Notes under the pieces: model-generated | Databases searched by the model: none | What the model saw: the letters and a program-made list of their open reading frames with translations, nothing else | Told to the model about the DNA's origin: nothing | In this document: positions 9,692-18,022 of the stretch, piece by piece | How positions within the stretch are numbered: position 1 is the first letter of the stretch | How the letters are laid out: every line of letters starts with the position of its first letter | Translations under genes and position numbers: made by a program | Source: AP-15 sp963785565 | GTDB lineage: Bacteria; Pseudomonadota; Alphaproteobacteria; ATCC43930; CGMCC-115725 | Assembly (NCBI GenBank): GCA_963785565.1 | Contig: CAWAVV010000039.1 | Coordinates: 45,552-109,551, forward strand | Direction of reading: 5' to 3' | DNA length: 64,000 nucleotides

Positions 9692-10450
9692 TCACACGTC
9701 TTTTAGATAGTCGAAGACAACCTCGCCGAGGCCTAGCGTCAGATCCGTGACATAATGGCTGGCGCCGACCACTTCGCGCACCGGCAGCCGCGCCACGTCG
9801 CACATCGCATGCTCGAACAGCTGGATCGCCGCCGGGCCGGACCAGGCGCCCTTGATCGTCACGTCCTCGAGGTAATAGCGCACCAGCTCGCAGATGCGCG
9901 GCGTGCAATCGACGTGCGGGATGATCTTGATCATGAAGGATGGCCGGGCTAGCGCCTGCTTCAGCGGCGCCGGGTCGATCTCGCGATGCTTGTAGCCCAT
10001 GGTCGCGCAGACGCACAGCACCGAGCCGTAATGCAGCGTGCAAACCACAGTCTCGCTTTCATGCGAGATTTTCGGGCTGGCTAGCTTCTTCGGAAACCCC
10101 CAAATCTCGCGCCCGCCGGCGATCGGCGCGTTGTCGTCAAGATACATCGCATGGACATAGCCGCCTTCCTGAACCGTGCCGTCCTCGGCTTTGAACCGTA
10201 CCGGGATCACCTGGCCGGTTTCGGTGTAGTCGCCAAAACCGGTCGAATCGGGCATCCGGATGAATTCATAGGCGACGGTGTCGCCCGCTACCTCCAACGG
10301 CTCCGGCACCACCTGGCGCAGTTCGTCAATGTCGGTGCGATAGGTGATCACGACAAATTCGCGGTTGTAAAATTTGTACGGGCCTTTCGGATAGGCGGGA
10401 TCGTTGAGCGGCATGGCGAAGGCCTTGTCGCGCACTTCGGTGAGTTTCAA
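9692..10450 (-). CDS. adc: Acetoacetate decarboxylase
   Basis: 252 residues, the normal length. The Schiff-base region is clear: GGREIWGFPKKLASPK contains the catalytic lysine pair, after YVHAMYLDDNAPIA. The enzyme converts acetoacetate to acetone and CO2. It sits between a patatin-like hydrolase and bdhA on the minus strand with gaps of about 25 bp, which looks like an operon. In alphaproteobacteria this trio recurs near polyhydroxybutyrate metabolism; whether acetone is really formed here is inference. Confidence 0.92.
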   Translation of the reverse strand: MKLTEVRDKAFAMPLNDPAYPKGPYKFYNREFVVITYRTDIDELRQVVPEPLEVAGDTVAYEFIRMPDSTGFGDYTETGQVIPVRFKAEDGTVQEGGYVHAMYLDDNAPIAGGREIWGFPKKLASPKISHESETVVCTLHYGSVLCVCATMGYKHREIDPAPLKQALARPSFMIKIIPHVDCTPRICELVRYYLEDVTIKGAWSGPAAIQLFEHAMCDVARLPVREVVGASHYVTDLTLGLGEVVFDYLKDV

Positions 10451-10476
10451 CGGTTGGATCTCCTCTATGCCGATGA

Positions 10477-11646
10477 CTAATCGCGCCCGTCGACCGCGAG
10501 GTCGAAGGTGAAGACGCCATCCATGTCCTCCGGGCGCAACAGCACCTCAGGATGGCGCAAGGTACGAACCGCGTCGTTGTAACCGGATTGCCAGTGCTCG
10601 TTCATGGTACGGCGCGAAAATTCATAATCCTTTGAAGTACCCTCGTAATTTCTCGCGTGGTAAATCAGCTGAATGAGATTATAAACCTTCTCATCGGCCT
10701 CCCCGGCAAGAAACTCTGCCTCTGGGCTCTGCTGCAACTCTGGGGGAATTAGGGGCAGTAACTTGGCTACTGCACGGCGTAGCAATTGCTGCTTCTTGAA
10801 CTGATCGGTCGCCGCCCGGGTCCGGCTGGAATAGCGGATCTCCTTTTGGCGTAATTCCGCCTCCATCAGATCGCGCGGCAATTCGCCCCGCGCGTTCCAC
10901 AAATCGATCTGGAAAGCCAGCGTGTCCACGCGCGGTCGGCTGTCCAATACCCATTGCAGCGGCGTATTGGAGACCAGGCCGCCATCCCAATAATGCTCAC
11001 CATCGATGACCGTCGACGGAAAGCCGGGCGGCAGCGAGCCGCTGGCCATAACATGTTCCGGCCCGATCCGATGCGTCGTATTGTCGAAATAGACGAAGTT
11101 GCCGCTGCGGACATTGACTGCGCCAACGCTGAACCGCATTTCGCCGCGGTTGATCCGATCGAAATCGGCGAGGCGTTCCAGCGTTGCCTTGAGCGGTGTG
11201 ACGTCATAGTAGCTGAGCGCTCCTGGCGACCCCGGCGGGTGCAGGTAGGGCGGCGGCAGCCGAGGCGTAAAAAAGCCCGGAGCCCCGGCGACGAGGGTGC
11301 CGAAGGCTCGCGCCTGATTAACCAGCCGGTGGGTAGTCTCGTCCCTGGGATCGAGCCCGAAATAGACTGCGCCCGGCGGCGGCGTGCTGACGGTTTCCCA
11401 GAATGCGCGCAGCCTCTCGACCCGACTTTCCGGCGGATTGCCTGCGATCAAAGCAGAGTTGATGGCGCCGATTGAAATTCCGGCGACCCAGTCGGGATGG
11501 AGGTTCGCCTCGGTCAACGCCTGATAGACGCCGCCCTGATAGGCGCCGAGTGCGCCGCCCCCCTGCAACAGCAGCGCTATGCGCTCGAAAGGCGGACGCT
11601 CGGTCGCTACGTGAGTCTTTCGCTTCGACGGCCGGCTATTGGGCAT
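10477..11646 (-). CDS. Patatin-like phospholipase family protein
   Basis: About 389 residues from the preferred ATG at 11646 (MPNSRPSKRKTH); the open frame extends to 11757 but those residues look non-coding. The oxyanion motif LLLQGGGALGAYQGG, the nucleophile elbow GISIGAIN (GxSxG) and the catalytic Asp in YWDGGLVSNTPLQ form the patatin Ser-Asp dyad. The C-terminal part (YEGTSKDYEFSRRTM) matches the DUF3734 extension. The substrate could be a lipid or an intracellular ester. It lies directly upstream of adc and bdhA and is likely co-transcribed with them. Confidence 0.88.
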   Translation of the reverse strand: MPNSRPSKRKTHVATERPPFERIALLLQGGGALGAYQGGVYQALTEANLHPDWVAGISIGAINSALIAGNPPESRVERLRAFWETVSTPPPGAVYFGLDPRDETTHRLVNQARAFGTLVAGAPGFFTPRLPPPYLHPPGSPGALSYYDVTPLKATLERLADFDRINRGEMRFSVGAVNVRSGNFVYFDNTTHRIGPEHVMASGSLPPGFPSTVIDGEHYWDGGLVSNTPLQWVLDSRPRVDTLAFQIDLWNARGELPRDLMEAELRQKEIRYSSRTRAATDQFKKQQLLRRAVAKLLPLIPPELQQSPEAEFLAGEADEKVYNLIQLIYHARNYEGTSKDYEFSRRTMNEHWQSGYNDAVRTLRHPEVLLRPEDMDGVFTFDLAVDGRD

Positions 11647-11852
11647 GCGAGAACGACCCCTCGATCTTCGCTGGGCCCGCGGTTTATATGACACGCCGCG
11701 GTCGGCTTCACCGCCTACGGTCGATAGCACGCATAACCCATGCCAACACAAAACCATGAAAGATTTGAGGCAATATAGAGACGCAGCGCTCTGAGGCGGT
11801 ATCAGGTGAACATAGCGGCTTATCCCAGCTCAATTGCAACTAGAGGTTACCG

Positions 11853-13175
11853 ATGACAGGCAAAGGACTTCATCCGTCGACGATCGCGGCGCAGGCGCTG
11901 GGCTGGGTTGATGCCACGACCGGCGCGGTGGTGCTGCCAGTGCACGTTGCAACGACTTTTCTGCGCGATCCCGACAACCAGTATCGCCGCGGGCGCAGCT
12001 ATGGGCGCGCCGGCAATCCGAGCTACGACCAGCCGCAGGCGTTGCTGACGGCGCTCGAGGGTGGCGTCAACTCACTGCTGTTCTCATCCGGGATGGCCGC
12101 GGCTGCGGCGGTTTTTCAGTGTCTCGCGCGGGAGGCGCATGTCGTCGCACCGCGGGTCATGTATTGGGGTTTGCGCAATTGGCTCAAGACTTTCGCCGAG
12201 AGGTGGGGGATCGACGCGACCTTCTGCGACATGACCTCGCTCGATGAGCTGCAGGCGGCGATGCGGCCGGGCCGGACCCGCCTTGTCTGGATCGAGACGC
12301 CTGCCAACCCGGTATGGTCGGTAACCGACATCGCCGGCGCCGCCGAAATCGCGCATCGTGCCGGCGCGCGGTTGGCGGTCGACAGCACCGCGGCGACGCC
12401 GGTTTTGACCCGGCCGTTGGCGCTCGGCGCCGATATCGTCATGCATTCGGCGACAAAATACCTGAATGGGCACAGCGATGTAATCGCCGGCAGCCTGACG
12501 ACGGCGGGTAAGGACGAATTCTGGGATCGGCTCGTCGCCGCGCGCAGTGGCGGCGGCGCGATCCTAGGCAGCTTCGAGGCCTATCTGCTGCTGCGCGGCA
12601 TGCGCACCCTGTTTCCGCGGGTCGAGCGCGCTTGCCATTCGGCGCGGCAGATTGCCGAAGCGTTGTCGGCGCACCCTCGGATCTCCGAAGTTCTGTATCC
12701 CGGACTGCCCACCCATCCCGGACACGGGGTCGCCGCGCGCCAGATGACCGGGGGCTTTGGCGGAATGCTCAGCGTTCGCGTCACAGGCGGGGCCGAGGCG
12801 GCGATCGACGCCGCCGCTAAGGTCAGGGTCTGGCAGCGCGCGACGTCGCTGGGCGGCGTCGAGAGCCTGATCGAGCACCGCTCCTCGATCGAGGGTGCGG
12901 ACAGCCCCGCACCGCCTGACCTTTTGCGCCTCTCGGTCGGGATCGAGGACCCGGCCGATCTCCTCGCCGACCTCGAAGAGGCGCTCGCCCTTAGGCCGCC
13001 TCACAACCCTGGCGTCGTCGTTCGGACACGAGTTCGGCAAGCGCTTCGCCTGTGCCGGAGGCAGATCGGTCAGTCGCACTCTCGGCTCCCCTTTGCACGG
13101 TGGGCGCTCAACGGCGACGAGGGCCGCTGGCGAGACCATCCCGGACGAACTCGAAAATGTCCAAGGCGACTATAG
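11853..13175 (+). CDS. metC: Cystathionine beta-lyase-type PLP enzyme (Cys/Met metabolism family)
   Basis: 440 residues. The fold-type I PLP enzyme is clear: phosphate-binding SSGMAAAAAVF, Asp in AVDSTAATPV and the Schiff-base lysine K202 in SATKYLNGHSD. The SLGGVESLIEHRSS block is typical of cystathionine beta-lyases, which make homocysteine for methionine synthesis. Family homology ends near residue 390 (LADLEEALALR). The last 45 or so residues (RPPHNPGVVV onward) are Arg-rich and unlike the family, so the natural stop was probably lost by a small indel or the tail is a late extension. A cystathionine gamma-synthase or lyase activity cannot be excluded from sequence. Confidence 0.85.
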   Translation: MTGKGLHPSTIAAQALGWVDATTGAVVLPVHVATTFLRDPDNQYRRGRSYGRAGNPSYDQPQALLTALEGGVNSLLFSSGMAAAAAVFQCLAREAHVVAPRVMYWGLRNWLKTFAERWGIDATFCDMTSLDELQAAMRPGRTRLVWIETPANPVWSVTDIAGAAEIAHRAGARLAVDSTAATPVLTRPLALGADIVMHSATKYLNGHSDVIAGSLTTAGKDEFWDRLVAARSGGGAILGSFEAYLLLRGMRTLFPRVERACHSARQIAEALSAHPRISEVLYPGLPTHPGHGVAARQMTGGFGGMLSVRVTGGAEAAIDAAAKVRVWQRATSLGGVESLIEHRSSIEGADSPAPPDLLRLSVGIEDPADLLADLEEALALRPPHNPGVVVRTRVRQALRLCRRQIGQSHSRLPFARWALNGDEGRWRDHPGRTRKCPRRL

Positions 13176-13308
13176 GCCAAAAGCTATTCGTATTCGGCCA
13201 TAAAATTAAAAACTAAATTTGAAGTATTCGCGAATCCGCCAGCGTTGACCACATCACTATCATAAATTATTATTAAATCTGGTAGATAATTTTGCCAATC
13301 AGACGAAG

Positions 13309-13455
13309 ATGGAACGCTGGGTGCTGCGCATGTTCCGAATGGCGATTGTGATCGGTGCGCTGGCCTGGGCGATCGGGGCCGGGGGTCTGTCGGACCAGGC
13401 ACGCGGATTTGTCAACGACGCGTTGGCGAGTTGGAGCCAATCGAGCGGGCGTTAG
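13309..13455 (+). CDS. Small single-span membrane protein (48 aa)
   Basis: ATG at 13309 opens MERWVLRMFRMAIVIGALAW, one predicted membrane helix (about 8-26), followed by a short polar tail ending SQSSGR. It lies in the gap between metC and the end of the suf operon, after an AT-rich stretch (about 13190-13300) that could hold a promoter. No family recognised. The amphipathic Arg/Met start and clean hydrophobic helix suggest a real small membrane protein, but a ribosome site is weak. Confidence 0.4.
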   Translation: MERWVLRMFRMAIVIGALAWAIGAGGLSDQARGFVNDALASWSQSSGR

Positions 13456-13476
13456 GCTCGCCGCTTGAACCGCCTA

Positions 13477-13869
13477 TTACAGCATGCCGAGTTCGAGCCT
13501 TGCTTCCTCGCTCATCCGCTCGGGTCCCCAGGGCGGGCTCCAGACCAGCTTGACACGCACGTCGCCGACATCGGGGACGGCGCGGATCGCCGCCTCGACT
13601 TCGCCCGGCATGCTGGCGGCGACCGGGCAGGAGGGAGTCGTCAACGTCATCTCGACATAAACGACACCGCCCTTCTTGACGATCAGCTCGTAAATCAGCC
13701 CGAGCTCGACAAGATCCATCGGAATTTCCGGATCGCGCACGGTCTTCAGCGCGGCGAGCACCGGGGCCATCAGCGCCGGGTCGTCCTCGCCGCCTTCCGG
13801 GCGCTCGACCTCCGCGCCGGCTTCAGCAGCCGGCTCGGCCGAGCCGAAATCGAACGGGTCGCGGTCCAT
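13477..13869 (-). CDS. sufT: SUF-associated MIP18/DUF59 protein
   Basis: 130 residues. After an acidic, low-complexity N-terminus comes the DUF59 domain: VRDPEIPMDLVELGLIYEL (the DPEI motif) and LTTPSCPVAASMP with the conserved Cys. The WSPPWGPERMSEEAR end is characteristic of the 'SUF system Fe-S assembly protein' subgroup. It assists maturation of iron-sulfur proteins. It is the last gene of the suf operon, 4 bp after sufU. Confidence 0.9.
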   Translation of the reverse strand: MDRDPFDFGSAEPAAEAGAEVERPEGGEDDPALMAPVLAALKTVRDPEIPMDLVELGLIYELIVKKGGVVYVEMTLTTPSCPVAASMPGEVEAAIRAVPDVGDVRVKLVWSPPWGPERMSEEARLELGML

Positions 13870-13873
13870 TTTG

Positions 13874-14335
13874 CTACTCCGTCCTAACGGGGGCGTCGCC
13901 GGCGCCTTTCAGCGCAGCTTCGAGCGCATGCCAAGACAAGGTCGCGCATTTGACCCGAGCCGGGTACGCCTTGACCCCGGTCAATGGTTCGAGCCGCTCC
14001 ATCTCCTCGGCCAAGGGCTCGGGCAGCGGGTTGTCCTCGCCGCCGGTGACCCGCGCGTGAAAATGCGCGAACAGTTCCTGCGCCTCGGCGATAGTCTTGC
14101 CCTTCAGCACCTCGGTCATCAGCGAGGCTGCCGCGGTCGAGATCGCGCAGCCGCGGCCCTGAAACGCGACATCGGCGATATGGTCGCCGTCGAGGGTCAG
14201 GTAGATCGTGACCCGGTCGCCGCATAGCGGGTTGTAGCCCTGCGCGGTATGCGTCGGATTATCGATCGCGCGGAAATTGCGCGGGCGACGCCCGTGGTCG
14301 AGGATGATGTCCTGATAAAGTTCGCGCAGATCCAT
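13874..14335 (-). CDS. sufU: SufU-type iron-sulfur scaffold/sulfur-acceptor protein
   Basis: 153 residues from the ATG whose A overlaps the sufS stop (TGATG at 14333-14337). Conserved features are LYQDIILDHGRRPRNF, NPLCGDRV (first Cys), GRGCAISTAAASLM (second Cys) and VKCATLSWHALE (third Cys), the three IscU-fold cysteines; the Zn-binding insertion of SufU is also present. It accepts sulfur from SufS. The tight coupling to sufS supports their partnership. The longer frame running upstream to 15169 is a shadow of sufS. Confidence 0.93.
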   Translation of the reverse strand: MDLRELYQDIILDHGRRPRNFRAIDNPTHTAQGYNPLCGDRVTIYLTLDGDHIADVAFQGRGCAISTAAASLMTEVLKGKTIAEAQELFAHFHARVTGGEDNPLPEPLAEEMERLEPLTGVKAYPARVKCATLSWHALEAALKGAGDAPVRTE

Positions 14336-15624
14336 CACGCAAACAGCTCCCGGCCGGCTTCGATTGCGGCGGCCAATTTGTCGATGTCGCCCTCGTCGTT
14401 GTAGACGCCGAGCGAGGCGCGGGTCGTCGCCGGATAGCCGAGCTTTTCCAGCAGCGGCTGGGCGCAGTGATGCCCGGCGCGCACCGCCACATGGTGGCGA
14501 TCGAGCACCGTCGCAAGATCGTGCGGGTGCACTCCTTCGAGATCGAAGGACAAAATGCCGAGCCGGCGCTGCCCGGCGCCGATCAACCGCAACCCCGGAA
14601 TACGCGATAGACGGTCGACGCCGTACCCGGTCAGCGCCTCCTCGTGCTCGAGAATATTGTCGCGCCCCAGCCCCTCGACAAAGTCGAGCGCGGCGCCGAG
14701 CCCGATTGCCCCGGAAATATCGGGGGTGCCGGCCTCGAAGCGGTGCGGCGGCTCCTGGAACGTCGTCTCGGCGAAGGTGACGTTGAGGATCATCTCGCCG
14801 CCGCCCTGCCACGGCGGCATCGCCGCCAGCAGCTGATGGCGGCCGTAAAGCACCCCGATCCCGGTCGGGCCATAAATCTTGTGCCCGGAGAAGGCGTAGA
14901 AATCGCAGCCCAGCGCCTGCACATCGACCTGGAGCCGGGGCGCCGCCTGGCAGCCGTCGATCAGCACCTTGGCGCCTGCGCGGTGCGCCAGCTCGATCAC
15001 GCTCTCGACCGGAACCAGCGCGCCGGTGGCGTTGGCGAGGTGGGTGATTGCGACAAGCCGCGTGCGCGGCGTCAGCCGCTCGGCAAAAGCGGCGAGATCG
15101 AGCCCGCCGGTGGCGTCGATCGGCGCGACGACGATGCGGAAGCCGATCCGGTCGCGCAGGATTTGCCATGGCACGATGTTCGAGTGGTGCTCGAGTTCGC
15201 TGATCACGACCTCGTCGCCGGCTTCGAGAAAGGCGCCGCCCCAGCTTTGCGCGACGAGGTTGATGGCCTCGGTGGCGCCGCGGACAAAGACGATCTCGCG
15301 CGGGTCGGCGGCGTTCAGAAAGCGCTGCACCTTGACCCGCGCTTCCTCGAACAACTCGGTCGAGCGGGCGCTCAGCCGATACACCCCGCGATGCACATTG
15401 GCGTAATCGGTGCGGTAGTAGTCGGCGACGCCGTCGATGACCAAAGCCGGCTTCTGCGCGCTGGCGCCGGAATCGAGAAACACCAGGCCGGGGTTGTTGG
15501 CGAAGATCGGGAATTCGCTCCTCAGCCGGCGCGGATCGAACCCCCTCCCTAACCCTCCCCCGCTCGCGGGGGAGGGGAGGGTGGGGGCAGCGCGATCGAC
15601 AATCCGCGGGTGGGCCGTCGTCAT
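14335..15624 (-). CDS. sufS: Cysteine desulfurase SufS
   Basis: 429 residues. PLP lysine K249 (FSGHKIYGPTG), catalytic Cys C387 (RAGHHCAQPL) and the ATEAINLVAQ and ELEHHSNIVPW blocks identify a group II cysteine desulfurase that delivers sulfur for Fe-S clusters. Residues 13-29 (APTLPSPASGGGLGRGF) do not belong to the family. They are the translation of a G/C-rich palindromic repeat lying in frame in the N-terminus (15541-15588), before the conserved RRLRSEFPIF start. The enzyme should tolerate this because it precedes the fold. It is between sufD and sufU in a tightly packed operon. Confidence 0.95.
   Translation of the reverse strand: MTTAHPRIVDRAAPTLPSPASGGGLGRGFDPRRLRSEFPIFANNPGLVFLDSGASAQKPALVIDGVADYYRTDYANVHRGVYRLSARSTELFEEARVKVQRFLNAADPREIVFVRGATEAINLVAQSWGGAFLEAGDEVVISELEHHSNIVPWQILRDRIGFRIVVAPIDATGGLDLAAFAERLTPRTRLVAITHLANATGALVPVESVIELAHRAGAKVLIDGCQAAPRLQVDVQALGCDFYAFSGHKIYGPTGIGVLYGRHQLLAAMPPWQGGGEMILNVTFAETTFQEPPHRFEAGTPDISGAIGLGAALDFVEGLGRDNILEHEEALTGYGVDRLSRIPGLRLIGAGQRRLGILSFDLEGVHPHDLATVLDRHHVAVRAGHHCAQPLLEKLGYPATTRASLGVYNDEGDIDKLAAAIEAGRELFA
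15541..15588. repeat. Palindromic repeat inserted in frame in sufS
   Basis: A perfect 11-bp inverted repeat (CCCTCCCCCGC / GCGGGGGAGGG, 15553-15576, loop TC) is nested in longer arms (CCCCCTCCCT / AGGGTGGGGG). Related elements occur at 53588-53652, around 56171-56205 and at 60015-60047. The element is translated within SufS without disrupting it. Confidence 0.8.
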
Positions 15625-15627
15625 GCT

Positions 15628-16941
15628 TTATTCCTCCAACACCGTCAGGCGACGCGCGAGCCGCGACAGCAGGTGCTCGCGCACCGCCATGGGCTCGACG
15701 ATCTCGACCGCCTCTCGCAAAAAGCCCCCAATCAGCATCCGCCGCGCCTCATCGCGCGGGATGCCGCGGGCGAGCAGGTAGAACAACGCCGCTTCGTCGA
15801 GGTCGCCGACCGCCGCGCCGTGGCTGCATTTGACGTCGTCGGCAAAGATTTCGAGCTCGGGCTTGGTGTCGATGGCGGCGCGCGCGCCGACCAGCAGATT
15901 GCGACTCAGCATTTGCGCATCGACTTTCTGCGCGCCCGGCTGAACCGTAATGCGGCCCTGAAAGGCGCCGTGCGACCGCCCGGCAGCGACCCCTTTGAAG
16001 ATTTCGCGGGTCTCGCCGCGCTCGGCCATGTGCTCGACCGTGGTGACGATGTTGGCCTCCTGGCGATCGGCCAGCAGAAAGGCGCCGTAGAGCCCGCAAT
16101 GCGCCCCCTCGCCGGCGCTGCGCACCGCAACCTCGTGCCGCACCGTGCGCCCGCCGAGCAACAGGACAAAACTGGCAAGCCGCGAGTTCCTGCCGAGCGC
16201 CGCGCTGACATCGCCGAGATGGAGGGCGTCCACCGCCTCCTCGACCAATGCCACGCGATTAAGATCGGCCCCGTCGGCCAGCCGCAGGCTGATCATGTCG
16301 TTGCGCCAATAGCGGCCCACTCCGCTAAAGCTCTCGATCAGGCGGATGCGGCTTTCCGCGCCGAGCGCGACGAGGCTGTGGGTGTGCAGCGAACCGGAAA
16401 CCTCGCCTGAGGCGAGGTGGACGATCTCGATCGGCCGGTCGAGAATGACTCCGGGCGCGACATCGAGGACAAAGCCGTCGCTGAAAAAGGCGCCGTTGAG
16501 CGCGGCAAAACCGCGGTCGCGGTCGGGCGAGGGTATCTCCAGCGCCTCGCGAACCAGCTCCGGCCGCGCGTCGATTGCCGCCGCCGTCGAGCCGAGCCAA
16601 ACGCCCGCGGGCAGCCCCTCGATCGCGGAAAGTTCGGGCATAAACCGCCCATCGACCAGCACCAGGCGATGATCGCTGCCGGCGAAGCTGATGTCGTCGA
16701 GCTGCGTCGGGGATATGGCGCCGTTTGCGCGGATCGGAAGCAAGGGCGATTGTTCGAGCGGACGCAGATCGAGGTAGCGCCAAGCTTCGCCGCGGCGGCT
16801 CGGAAAGCCTTGCTCGGCAAAGCGGGCGAGGCTGCGTCGGCGGTGGCGCGCGAGCCAATCGGGCTCTCCGGCATGCCCCAAGGCAGCGTCCAGATAGGGC
16901 CGCGCTTCGGGCTTGACCGGGAAATCGACGACAGCGCTCAT
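15628..16941 (-). CDS. sufD: Fe-S cluster assembly protein SufD
   Basis: 437 residues. The N-terminal helical part contains FPSRRGEAWRYLDLR, the conserved SufD entry motif (usually R.E.WRYT). The beta-helix core and C-terminal VKCSHGAAVGDLDEAALFYLLARGI with the conserved Cys/His are present. SufD forms the SufBC2D scaffold with SufB and SufC. It sits 3 bp upstream of sufS, in operon order after sufC. Intact. Confidence 0.94.
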   Translation of the reverse strand: MSAVVDFPVKPEARPYLDAALGHAGEPDWLARHRRRSLARFAEQGFPSRRGEAWRYLDLRPLEQSPLLPIRANGAISPTQLDDISFAGSDHRLVLVDGRFMPELSAIEGLPAGVWLGSTAAAIDARPELVREALEIPSPDRDRGFAALNGAFFSDGFVLDVAPGVILDRPIEIVHLASGEVSGSLHTHSLVALGAESRIRLIESFSGVGRYWRNDMISLRLADGADLNRVALVEEAVDALHLGDVSAALGRNSRLASFVLLLGGRTVRHEVAVRSAGEGAHCGLYGAFLLADRQEANIVTTVEHMAERGETREIFKGVAAGRSHGAFQGRITVQPGAQKVDAQMLSRNLLVGARAAIDTKPELEIFADDVKCSHGAAVGDLDEAALFYLLARGIPRDEARRMLIGGFLREAVEIVEPMAVREHLLSRLARRLTVLEE

Positions 16942-16952
16942 CGCTTCCCACC

Positions 16953-17073
16953 CGTCATTCCGGGATCGCCAAAGGGCGAGGCCCGGAACCCATGCACACG
17001 ATCGGTACCAACCCTTTGCGGTCCATGTTCATGGGTTCCGGGCTCCGTGCTGCGCACCGCCCCGGAATGACAG
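16953..17073. repeat. Nested palindromic repeat between sufC and sufD
   Basis: Outer arms read CGTCATTCCGGG (16953) and CCCGGAATGACAG (about 17061-17073). Inner arms read CCCGGAACCCATG (16982) and CATGGGTTCCGGG (17030). It occupies almost the whole sufC-sufD spacer. This type of intergenic element is common in alphaproteobacteria; it may form a large mRNA hairpin within the operon transcript. Confidence 0.75.
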
Positions 17074-17103
17074 CCAAAGAATTAACGCGCATCAGACGGT
17101 CGC

Positions 17104-17853
<750 letters not shown>

Positions 17854-17883
17854 CAGCGAACCCAAGCTGCAAAGCCGCCGTGC

Positions 17884-17993
17884 GCCCTTCGAGACGCGCC
17901 TTGCAGGCGCTCCTCAGGATGACGGTGTCCTTTTGAGGGCATCCTAAAAACTTTGTCATCCTGAGGAGCCCGCGAAGCGGGCGTCTCGAAGGA
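17884..17993. repeat. Palindromic repeat between sufB and sufC
   Basis: Left arm CCTTCGAGACGC...CTCCTCAGGATGAC (17884-17922) and right arm GTCATCCTGAGGAG...GCGTCTCGAAGG (about 17957-17993) form an imperfect inverted repeat. Each arm contains its own small hairpin (GCCCGC-GAA-GCGGGC on the right). It is of the widespread alphaproteobacterial CCTTCGAGACGC/TCATCCTGAGG type. Confidence 0.8.
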
Positions 17994-18022
17994 CGCACAA
18001 TGCATTTCCAAAGGGAGGCGCA

